Of a stretch of DNA of 11,273 nt, positions 1-5,772 are shown piece after piece (position 1 is the stretch's first letter; every line of letters starts with the position of its first letter). The notes beneath the pieces were generated by a model, which was not told the DNA's origin, ran no database searches, and saw only the letters and a list, made by a program, of their open reading frames with translations. This DNA is from an uncultured Marinosulfonomonas sp. GTDB taxonomy: Bacteria > Pseudomonadota > Alphaproteobacteria > Rhodobacterales > Rhodobacteraceae. The translations under genes were made by a program, and so were the position numbers. The stretch covers positions 1-11,273 of the forward strand of contig CAMZKY010000326.1 in NCBI GenBank assembly GCA_947311455.1, written 5' to 3'.

Positions 1-1259
1 CGGTGCTGTCAGGCTCTGCCAAACCCAAGGGGGCCGATTTGATTGCGCAGGCCTATGCCGGTCATCAATTTGGCGGCTGGTCACCACAACTGGGCGACGG
101 GCGCGCGATGATGCTGGGTGAGGTGATTGATCGCGACGGGACCCGTCAGGATATCCAGCTCAAAGGCTCGGGCCGCACACCGTTTTCGCGTGGCGGCGAT
201 GGCAAAGCATGGCTTGGCCCCGTATTGCGCGAATACCTGATTTCCGAAGCCATGCACGCCCTTGGCATCCCAACCACCCGTGCGTTGGCGGCAGTCGCCA
301 CAGGCGAAACCGTAATGCGCGAAACGCCGTTGCCTGGTGCGGTTCTGACACGGGTGGCCAGCAGCCATATCCGGGTTGGCACCTTTCAGTATTTCGCCGC
401 GAAGAACGACATTGAAGCCTTGGAAATACTTACACAATATACGATTACGCGCCACTATCCAGATGCCGAAAATGCCTTTGATCTGTTCCAATGCGTTGTA
501 AATGCCCAAGCCAGATTGATCGCCAAATGGATGGGGGTTGGCTTTATCCACGGGGTGATGAACACCGACAACACCCATGTGGGCGGCATTACCATTGATT
601 ACGGCCCATGCGCCTTTCTGGACGGGTATATTCCTGCGCAGGTGTTCAGCTCGATTGATCGCCAAGGGCGCTATGCCTATGACCAGCAACCCAATATTAT
701 CGTCTGGAATTTGGCGCAGCTGGCCACCTCCTTGCTGCCGTTGATCGACCCTGACGAGAAACGTGCGATTTCCTTGGTGACTGACGTTTTAAATGCTTTT
801 GAAACACGGTTTTATACGGAGTGGTTAAAAGTGTTTGGGGCCAAATTCGGCCTCGAGGACGCCACCAAAAAAGACACGCCTTTGATGCGTGAATTTCTGT
901 CATTTTTAGCAGAAGTAAATGCGGATTTCACCAATAGTTTCAGAGAATTGGCAGATGATGTTCCGGTGAAAAGCCTGATCAATATCGCGGGTTACGCAGA
1001 TTGGTTCAAACGTTGGACTGATCGCATTAAAACCGTTCCTGATGCCCATAAAACAATGCAAGCCGCCTCACCTGTTTATATCCCTCGCAACCACCAGATC
1101 GAGGCCGTGATCGACGCGGCGGTTAACGGGGATATGAGCCTGTTTCAGCGGCTGCATACAGCGCTGAATACACCCTTCACCGCAATCGGCACATATGCCG
1201 ATCTAACAACCCCGCCAAAAGAATCGGAAACCGTTTATCAAACGTTCTGCGGCACATAG
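1..1259 (+). CDS. selO: Protein adenylyltransferase SelO (YdiU/UPF0061 family), 5' end cut by window
   Basis: SelO is a pseudokinase-fold enzyme that transfers AMP from ATP onto Ser/Thr/Tyr of target proteins and is linked to redox stress. About 418 codons are visible, read from the GTG at position 3. This GTG is probably an internal valine, because the family is usually about 470-490 residues and the reading starts just before the conserved AYAGHQFGGW block (fragment residues 17-26). Other family blocks are LGDGRAMMLGE (30-40), LKGSGRTPFSRGGDGKA (53-69) and HGVMNTDN...TIDYGPCAF (183-205). Asp189, Asn190 and Asp199 have the spacing of the catalytic and metal-binding residues. The Met usually seen after NTDN is Thr191 here. 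The protein ends in TFCGT; Cys416 and Cys203 might correspond to the disulfide pair reported for E. coli SelO, but this needs an alignment. No strong terminator is seen after it, and the antiporter follows after 128 bases. Confidence 0.95.
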   Translation, partial: VLSGSAKPKGADLIAQAYAGHQFGGWSPQLGDGRAMMLGEVIDRDGTRQDIQLKGSGRTPFSRGGDGKAWLGPVLREYLISEAMHALGIPTTRALAAVATGETVMRETPLPGAVLTRVASSHIRVGTFQYFAAKNDIEALEILTQYTITRHYPDAENAFDLFQCVVNAQARLIAKWMGVGFIHGVMNTDNTHVGGITIDYGPCAFLDGYIPAQVFSSIDRQGRYAYDQQPNIIVWNLAQLATSLLPLIDPDEKRAISLVTDVLNAFETRFYTEWLKVFGAKFGLEDATKKDTPLMREFLSFLAEVNADFTNSFRELADDVPVKSLINIAGYADWFKRWTDRIKTVPDAHKTMQAASPVYIPRNHQIEAVIDAAVNGDMSLFQRLHTALNTPFTAIGTYADLTTPPKESETVYQTFCGT

Positions 1260-1375
1260 ATTGATCAGGATAATTCAGAAGGCAACAAGTGCCAGCGAAA
1301 TAAAAATGCCCCGCCTGCGACCCAGTTGAGCGTTACCCTTTGCCCTAATTCTGTGTTATGACAATGACAAACGAT

Positions 1376-1380
1376 AAGGA
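1376..1380 (+). promoter_or_regulatory. Ribosome binding site that sets the antiporter start
   Basis: AAGGA ends 7 bases before the ATG at 1388. No comparable site precedes the alternative ATG at 1358, so the shorter 416-residue reading is preferred. Confidence 0.6.
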
Positions 1381-1387
1381 ACGCTTG

Positions 1388-2638
1388 ATGACACTTTTGC
1401 AAATTGCTTCGCTTTTAATTGTGCTGGCCGGCGCTTTTGGCGCGATCAACTACTTATTTCTTAAACTCCCCTCCTCGATCGGGATTTTGATTGTGGCGTT
1501 TCTGGCGTCCCTTGGCTTGCTCGCGTTAGACAGTGTTATGCCAGAGCAACAAATCGCCACCAAAGTGCGCGGCATCGTCGAGGATATCGAGTTTTCCAGC
1601 GCCCTTTTGGAAGGGATGTTGGGGTTGCTTTTGTTTGCGGGGGCCTTGCATGTAAAAATGTCGGATCTGCGCAAGGAATGGGTGCTGGTGGCGCTTATGG
1701 CGACGATTGGCGTGGGGCTATCAACCGTGGTGATTGGCTATGGGTTTTCGTGGCTAACCGGCATGCCGTTACTGGTGGCAATGGTTTTTGGTGCGTTGGC
1801 ATCACCCACCGATCCTGTGGCGGTGCTGGGGGTGTTGCGCGCTGCAAACCTCAAGAAAACCATGGAAACCAAAATCGCTGGCGAAAGCCTGTTTAATGAT
1901 GGCGTCGCTTATGTGGTGTTTTTGGTGCTGGTGGGGATGGCCTTTCCATCTGAACATGCCGAACATGGCGCCGGGCTGATAGATGCATTGAAATTGTTTG
2001 GTCAAGAGGCCATCGGTGGCGGCCTTTTAGGGGCCGTTTTGGGCTGGATGACATTTCGCGTCATGCGCTTGATTGATGATTATTCGCTAGAAGTTTTGAT
2101 CACCCTTGGTCTTGCGTTCGGCGGATATGAGCTGGCGGTTTACCTGCATATGTCGGCCCCGATTATGGCTGTTGTGTCTGGTCTGTTCATTGGGGATGTG
2201 GGGATGAAATACGGTATGTCCGAAGAAACCCGCAAATATGTGGACGCATTCTGGAAGCTGATTGACGAAATCCTCAATGCGGTATTGTTCCTGATGATCG
2301 GGTTCGAGGTGTTTGCCGTGGCCTTTACCAATGATGCTATTATCGCCGGAATTGGCGCGATTGGCCTTTCCCTGTTTGGGCGTTTGGTTGCGGTTTATGT
2401 GCCGATCCTGATGCTGCGTCCGTTTCGTGAATTTTCAAAAGGAGTGGTGCCGATTATGACATGGGGCGGGCTAAAGGGCGGTATTTCTGTCGCGCTGGCG
2501 CTTTCGCTGCCCGACACGGAATACAAGCCCCTGATCCTGACGGCCACCTATATTCTGGTGATGTTCTCGATCATTGTGCAAGGGCTAACCGTTGCGCCAT
2601 TGGCCAAACGGGTTGGGCGTGAACCAGAATTGATGTAA
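1388..2638 (+). CDS. CPA1-family Na+/H+ (cation:proton) antiporter, NhaP/YjcE type
   Basis: This 416-residue inner-membrane protein should exchange cytoplasmic Na+ or K+ for external protons, in pH and salt homeostasis. It is almost entirely hydrophobic with roughly 12 membrane segments. Signatures seen are ASPTDPVAV (residues 138-146) and AGESLFNDG (164-172), whose Asn170-Asp171 pair is the ion-binding ND motif of electroneutral CPA1 carriers. GGLKGGISVALALSLP (360-375) is the conserved late-helix block, with Lys363 where eukaryotic NHEs have Arg. There is no long cytoplasmic tail, unlike many NHE homologues. The ATG at 1388 is chosen because AAGGA at 1376-1380 lies 7 bases before it. The in-frame ATG at 1358 lacks a ribosome site and would add a polar MTMTNDKERL leader. 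Ion preference cannot be read from sequence. Confidence 0.92.
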   Translation: MTLLQIASLLIVLAGAFGAINYLFLKLPSSIGILIVAFLASLGLLALDSVMPEQQIATKVRGIVEDIEFSSALLEGMLGLLLFAGALHVKMSDLRKEWVLVALMATIGVGLSTVVIGYGFSWLTGMPLLVAMVFGALASPTDPVAVLGVLRAANLKKTMETKIAGESLFNDGVAYVVFLVLVGMAFPSEHAEHGAGLIDALKLFGQEAIGGGLLGAVLGWMTFRVMRLIDDYSLEVLITLGLAFGGYELAVYLHMSAPIMAVVSGLFIGDVGMKYGMSEETRKYVDAFWKLIDEILNAVLFLMIGFEVFAVAFTNDAIIAGIGAIGLSLFGRLVAVYVPILMLRPFREFSKGVVPIMTWGGLKGGISVALALSLPDTEYKPLILTATYILVMFSIIVQGLTVAPLAKRVGREPELM

Positions 2639-2640
2639 AA

Positions 2641-2672
2641 AAGGCCCGCAAGCGATGAACTTGCGAGCTTTT
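2641..2672. terminator. Hairpin terminator between convergent antiporter and DsrC-like genes, probably bidirectional
   Basis: CGCAAG (2647-2652) pairs with CTTGCG (2660-2665) around a 7-base loop. The stem extends past one C/A mismatch through a GC pairing into AAAA/TTTT. A run of six A lies on the left (2637-2642) and TTTT on the right (2669-2672), so a U tract follows the hairpin on either strand. The position between two converging stop codons (2638 and 2701) fits a shared terminator. Confidence 0.7.
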
Positions 2673-2700
2673 GATTTCTATAAGAAAATACTGTGCGGGG

Positions 2701-3039
2701 TTAATACCCGCCTTTACGGCGGCTTTCCGGCAAGCCAGCAATTTTGCCGCCTTGTTTGGAAGGATCACCCGGGAAAAGCGCATATAAATCGCCTTGTTTC
2801 ACCTTCGTGCCCCATTCGGTGGTCATTGCTTTCATAATCGTGCGGGTGTTTGGCTGAACACCGCCATTGTCGAAAAATTCGCTGCGTAGAAAATTCATAA
2901 CGTCCCAATGCTTGTCCGTTAATTCAATTCCGTCCAAGCCCGCCAACACCGCAGCAAGCGCTTCTGTCCAATCGTCCTGATTGCTCAAATACCCATTTGC
3001 ATCTGTTTCAATCGTGTTACCTTCGAATTCGATCGACAT
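2701..3039 (-). CDS. DsrC/TusE-superfamily protein lacking both conserved C-terminal cysteines (RspA-like)
   Basis: This small soluble protein has 112 residues, the usual DsrC/TusE size. Family blocks are clear: ETDANGYLSNQDDWTEALA (residues 11-29), GIELTDKHWDVMNFLRSEFFDNGGVQPNTR (37-66), and LYALFPGDPSKQGGKIAGLP (85-104). DsrC carries a cysteine in the KQxCKIAGLP block and another as penultimate residue; TusE keeps only the latter. Here the first is Gly98 and the tail reads ESRRKGGY, so no cysteine exists anywhere in the protein. It therefore cannot carry a persulfide or trisulfide in the known way and resembles the cysteine-less subgroup that the literature calls RspA. No dsrAB, dsrEFH, tusBCD or other sulfur gene is nearby. 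The start at 3039 is set by AGGGAG (3052-3047) with 7-base spacing; a longer in-frame reading to 3093 lacks such a site. An FNR-type box lies 60-73 bases upstream. A regulatory role is inference. Confidence 0.88.
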   Translation of the reverse strand: MSIEFEGNTIETDANGYLSNQDDWTEALAAVLAGLDGIELTDKHWDVMNFLRSEFFDNGGVQPNTRTIMKAMTTEWGTKVKQGDLYALFPGDPSKQGGKIAGLPESRRKGGY

Positions 3040-3098
3040 TATTTTGCTCCCTAATTTTTCGCAGATTTGAATTGTCTCATATGCAAATATCATAATAT

Positions 3099-3112
3099 TT
3101 AATCGCGATCAA
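3099..3112. promoter_or_regulatory. FNR/FnrL-type operator (TTAAT-N4-ATCAA)
   Basis: TTAATCGCGATCAA matches the FNR consensus TTGAT-N4-ATCAA at 9 of 10 specified bases, and is palindromic except for one pair. It lies 60-73 bases upstream of the DsrC-like start on the minus strand. A plausible minus-strand -10 (TATGAG, 3081-3076) about 25-30 bases downstream of the box centre would put the box close to the position from which FNR activates. It is about 160 bases from the DUF533 start, so the DsrC-like gene is the likelier target. FnrL itself is not in the window. Confidence 0.55.
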
Positions 3113-3172
3113 CCATTTCAAACAAACGCAATTGAAAACAAAAAGCATTCCGCGCAGAATAATCTGGCACAG

Positions 3173-3192
3173 TTGATCGAAGACGCGATCAA
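3173..3192. promoter_or_regulatory. Perfect dyad TTGATCG-N6-CGATCAA in the divergent promoter region
   Basis: Seven-base arms at 3173-3179 and 3186-3192 are perfect inverted repeats around the spacer AAGACG. The half-site CGATCAA is the same as that in the FNR-type box at 3106-3112, but the wider spacing departs from a standard FNR box. It lies 81-100 bases upstream of the DUF533 start. It may be an operator, a degenerate FNR-type site, or chance. Confidence 0.35.
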
Positions 3193-3224
3193 TCACCCCA
3201 GAAATTCCCCCTAACCAACAAAGC

Positions 3225-3236
3225 TATTCTAGAATA
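3225..3236. promoter_or_regulatory. Palindrome TATTCTAGAATA upstream of the DUF533 gene
   Basis: A 12-base perfect palindrome ends 36 bases before the DUF533 start codon, in the expected promoter region. Its core ATTCTAGAAT is found again inside a 16-base palindrome at 7967-7982. It contains a TAGAAT that could act as a -10, but no good -35 lies 17 bases upstream. The function is unknown. Confidence 0.3.
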
Positions 3237-3262
3237 AAGTAAGCCGGGTAAAAAATTAAATT

Positions 3263-3266
3263 GGAG
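3263..3266 (+). promoter_or_regulatory. Ribosome binding site for the DUF533 gene
   Basis: GGAG sits 6 bases before the ATG at 3273 and fixes that start. The in-frame TTG at 3261 overlaps this site and is not a believable start. Confidence 0.6.
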
Positions 3267-3272
3267 ATCCAA

Positions 3273-4277
3273 ATGAGCTTATTGAAAACCCTTGCAAAAG
3301 TAGCCTTAGGCGTTGCGGTCGCGAAAGGTGCCAGCAGCATGATGAATCGCGGCGGCTCTTCCACACAATCAAGCGGTGGCGGCCTTATGGATCAACTTAG
3401 CCAGATGTCTCAGGGTGGCCAATCGGGGGGCGGGCTGCAAGATATGCTTGGATCCGTCCTTGGTGGCGCTCAACAACAGCAAACAGGTGAAAATTCTGGC
3501 GGGCTTGGTGGGCTTGGCGGGCTTTTGGATAGTCTAAGTGGTGTTGGAACGCCGCGCGGCGGCGTCGAAACCTCCCAAAAAGGCGGCGGTTTAGATGGTT
3601 TGCTTGACGGGTTGATGGATGATCAAACCTTGGGTGGCTCTGGCGGCCTTGGTGGATTGTTAGGCAGCTTGACACAAGGTGGCAGCGCTGGCGGCTTAGG
3701 TGGCATTATGGGAGCCCTAAGCCAAGGTGGCAGTGGCGGCGATCTTGGCGGGTTGCTGGGGGGATTGTTAGGCGGTGGCGCAGCCGCTACAGCCGCGCAC
3801 GCAACATCAACAACCAGCATTCGCGGCAGCAACCAAGATGCAAACAACGGCAAAAGCTTTGGTGAAAAACTAAATCGGTCTTTGGCTTATGGGGACGAAC
3901 TGGAAGAAGCCCCGACACCTCAACAAGAATTTGCCGCCGGATTGATGCTTCGTGCGATGATTCAAGCTGCGAAATCAGATGGAAAAATTGATGATCACGA
4001 GCGTGAAAAATTGCTAGGCCAGCTTGGTGATATTTCCCAACAAGAACGTGAATTCGTCGCGGCGGAAATGGCGGCACCGGTTGACGTGCGCAATTTGGCC
4101 GGACAAGTGCCACAAGGGATGGAGCCGCAAATTTATGCAATGTCGGTCATGGCGATTGATTTAGACAATCGCGCCGAAGCCCAGTATTTGCACGATCTGG
4201 CAACAGAAATGGGTATCGACAAGCGCGGCGTTAATCATATCCATGCACAGCTTGGCGTTCCATCAATCTACGGATAG
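3273..4277 (+). CDS. DUF533 (YebE-type, TerB-like) protein with long glycine-rich repeat region
   Basis: The protein has 334 residues in three parts. Residues 1-24 are a mildly hydrophobic segment with lysines (LLKTLAKVALGVAVAKGASSMM), typical of the DUF533 N-terminus and able to touch a membrane. Residues 26-170 are glycine-rich low complexity built from GGLxxLLxxL units, including nearly three 16-residue tandem copies (124-169). After a polar linker (171-215), residues 217-334 form the helical DUF533 domain, related to the TerB fold. It starts EFAAGLMLRAMIQAAKSDGK, has the acidic SDGKIDDHEREK motif (235-246), and ends HDLATEMGIDKRGVNHIHAQLGVP. No enzymatic residues are recognisable and no function is established for the family. 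The gene is monocistronic: divergent from the DsrC-like gene and closed by a strong terminator. Confidence 0.88.
   Translation: MSLLKTLAKVALGVAVAKGASSMMNRGGSSTQSSGGGLMDQLSQMSQGGQSGGGLQDMLGSVLGGAQQQQTGENSGGLGGLGGLLDSLSGVGTPRGGVETSQKGGGLDGLLDGLMDDQTLGGSGGLGGLLGSLTQGGSAGGLGGIMGALSQGGSGGDLGGLLGGLLGGGAAATAAHATSTTSIRGSNQDANNGKSFGEKLNRSLAYGDELEEAPTPQQEFAAGLMLRAMIQAAKSDGKIDDHEREKLLGQLGDISQQEREFVAAEMAAPVDVRNLAGQVPQGMEPQIYAMSVMAIDLDNRAEAQYLHDLATEMGIDKRGVNHIHAQLGVPSIYG
3642..3779 (+). repeat. In-frame 48-base tandem repeat in the DUF533 gene (about 2.9 copies)
   Basis: Three successive units at 3642-3689, 3690-3737 and 3738-3779 encode GGLGGLLGSLTQGGSA, GGLGGIMGALSQGGSG and GDLGGLLGGLLGGG. Leu, Gly and Gln-Gly-Gly-Ser positions keep a strict 16-residue period, while the DNA copies differ at synonymous sites, so this is an old duplication under selection for the protein. 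Looser related units occur earlier in the same gene (residues 76-120). Confidence 0.75.
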
Positions 4278-4289
4278 ATACACAATTAT

Positions 4290-4321
4290 AAAATGCCACC
4301 TTGCCCCCAAGGCGGCATTTT
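4290..4321 (+). terminator. Strong intrinsic terminator after the DUF533 gene
   Basis: A 14-base stem with a single mismatch (AAAATGCCACCTTG, 4290-4303, against 4308-4321) closes a CCCC loop and ends in TTTT. It begins 12 bases after the DUF533 stop. A-rich bases on the left side could let it also work in reverse. Confidence 0.85.
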
Positions 4322-4352
4322 ATTGCGCAATTCCCACTTTAGATGTGGTGAA

Positions 4353-4358
4353 TACAAT
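4353..4358 (+). promoter_or_regulatory. Candidate -10 element of the fur/mur-EamA operon
   Basis: TACAAT is a good -10 match 46 bases before the regulator's ATG. No clear -35 precedes it at 17 bases. A short dyad, TAGAT (4340-4344) and ATCTA (4357-4361), straddles it and could be an autoregulatory site, but the arms are only 5 bases long. Confidence 0.3.
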
Positions 4359-4404
4359 CTATTTCGCTTAAAAATAACTCAACCCGCACACACTGGTGTT
4401 ATTT

Positions 4405-4815
4405 ATGAGCCAAACAATCATTCAAAAATGCGAAACGGCAGCTTTACGCATGACAGGGCAACGTCGTGTCATTGCGCAAGCTTTAGAGAATTCCGACGAT
4501 CATCCCGACGTCGAGGAACTCTACAAACGCGCAAGCCAGATCGACAATAAAATCTCGATTGCCACGGTTTATCGCACAGTTAAATTGTTCGAAGAATACA
4601 ACATATTGGACAAACATGAATTTGGCGATGGCCGCGCCAGATATGAAGCGGCGGATCGAGATCATCACGATCACCTTATCGACCTGGATTCAGGAAAAGT
4701 TATTGAGTTTATCGATCCTGAAATTGAAGCATTACAAGAGAAAATCGCCGAAAAGCTGGGGTATTCTCTTAAAGGTCATCGTCTTGAGCTTTATGGTGTG
4801 CCTCTTAAAAAATGA
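4405..4815 (+). CDS. Fur-family metalloregulator, probably Mur (manganese-type) as in alphaproteobacteria
   Basis: This 136-residue repressor has a winged-helix DNA-binding domain (residues 1-83) with the recognition-helix block SIATVYRTVKLFEE (51-64), and a metal/dimer domain (84-136). Numbered from this ATG, metal ligands fall exactly where E. coli Fur has them: His33, Glu81, His87, His88, Asp89, His90, Glu101, Glu108 and His125. The two structural-zinc cysteines of E. coli Fur (93 and 96) are Asp93 and Ser96; the only cysteine is Cys9. That pattern fits the alphaproteobacterial Fur group, many of whose members are Mn-responsive Mur proteins controlling Mn uptake; the metal cannot be decided from sequence. 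ATG 4405 has only a weak GGTG before it, and an in-frame GTG at 4396 is an alternative. The stop overlaps the next start (ATGA), so both genes should be coexpressed. Confidence 0.88.
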   Translation: MSQTIIQKCETAALRMTGQRRVIAQALENSDDHPDVEELYKRASQIDNKISIATVYRTVKLFEEYNILDKHEFGDGRARYEAADRDHHDHLIDLDSGKVIEFIDPEIEALQEKIAEKLGYSLKGHRLELYGVPLKK

Positions 4816-5693
4816 CAGCTTCCACCGCAAAAAACAACGTCAAAGGCGTGGCGATGATGGTGGTATCAATGGCAGCGTTCACCCTGACCGATATGTTTAT
4901 GAAACGGGCCAGCACTGTTATGCCCGTTGGACAGATTTTGATGATATTGGGTGCGGCTGGCGGGATGTTTTTTTCAATAATATGCTCGCTAAAAGGCCTT
5001 TCGGTTTTCAGTAAAGATTTCTTTTTACGCCCTGTGATGATGAGAAATATGGCCGAAATCGTTGGCTCCATATGCTACGTTACGGCCTTATCGAAAATTG
5101 ATCTTTCAACGGCATCGGCGATCTTGCAAGCAACGCCACTTGCGGTAACGTTCGGGGCAATTCTTTTTCTAAAAGAAAAAGTTTTGTGGCACAGATGGGC
5201 GGCAATCATTATTGGATTTATCGGTGTTTTGATTATTATCCGCCCCGCAAGCGCTGCATTTGATTATAACGCATTGTGGGCCGTGGCGGGGATGATCTTT
5301 CTTTCTGTGCGCGATTTATCAACCCGCGCCATTCCCAACACTGTTTCCACCTTTAAAATTGCAACTTATGCAATGCTATCGTTGTTTCCAGCCGGTTTTT
5401 TGTTCGTAATTTTAGGGATCGGTGGCCAAAGCCAACCTGTCGACATCTACGGTGCATCCGTACTGGCCGGTGCAATCGTAACGGCAATATTCGGATTTTG
5501 GACAATTACCGTAGCAATGCGCACAGGAGCTGTCTCTTTTGTTGCACCTTTTAGATATTCCAGAATTCTGTTCGCCCTTGCAATCGGATTTGTCGTTTTC
5601 AACGAATATCCCGACATCTGGACAGTTTTTGGCGCATTTCTAACCATCGCCGCCGGCTTATATGCTTTTTCCTTGGAAAACCTCGATAATTAG
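4812..5693 (+). CDS. EamA/DMT-superfamily transporter, translationally coupled to the Fur/Mur gene
   Basis: This 293-residue inner-membrane protein has about ten hydrophobic segments in two EamA repeats of about five helices each, the usual DMT architecture and length. The first repeat ends with the family-typical stretch around residues 106-145 (ATPLAVTFGAILFLKEK, then HRWAAIIIGFIGVLIIIRP). The second repeat contains APFRYSRILFALAIGFVVFNE (245-265). DMT members move very different metabolites (amino acids, sugars, S-adenosylmethionine, metallophore-like compounds), and the substrate cannot be read here. The start overlaps the regulator's stop by four bases, so translation is probably coupled. 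This makes metal-linked export or import an inference worth holding lightly. No terminator is visible after it, and enolase follows 79 bases later. Confidence 0.87.
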   Translation: MTASTAKNNVKGVAMMVVSMAAFTLTDMFMKRASTVMPVGQILMILGAAGGMFFSIICSLKGLSVFSKDFFLRPVMMRNMAEIVGSICYVTALSKIDLSTASAILQATPLAVTFGAILFLKEKVLWHRWAAIIIGFIGVLIIIRPASAAFDYNALWAVAGMIFLSVRDLSTRAIPNTVSTFKIATYAMLSLFPAGFLFVILGIGGQSQPVDIYGASVLAGAIVTAIFGFWTITVAMRTGAVSFVAPFRYSRILFALAIGFVVFNEYPDIWTVFGAFLTIAAGLYAFSLENLDN

Positions 5694-5772
5694 ATGGGCT
5701 TTCCTCTTTAATTCTTGAATTTTGCATCGTAGAACACGCCCAACCCCATACCAACCTCCAAAGGAATACCCC

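Noticed and set aside
81..689. 202-codon minus-strand open frame inside selO
   Set aside because: It lies wholly antisense to a clearly conserved SelO coding region, its product has no recognisable domain, and it reflects codon bias of the real gene.
1260..1387. Promoter or terminator in the selO-antiporter gap
   Set aside because: TTGAGC at 1326 has no convincing -10 at the proper distance, and the only hairpin (GGCA/TGCC near 1280) has 4-base arms.
3040..3093. N-terminal extension of the DsrC-like protein to 3093
   Set aside because: The extension would overlap the promoter region, lacks a ribosome site, and the family N-terminus begins near the ATG at 3039, which has a good AGGGAG.
3342..3782. 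CRISPR-like or satellite repeat
   Set aside because: The periodicity is an in-frame protein repeat without spacers, and the DNA copies are not identical.
5722..5772. Longer enolase start at 5722
   Set aside because: Enolases start close to the conserved MSTIIDIFAREILDSRGNPT block; AAAGGA precedes ATG 5773.
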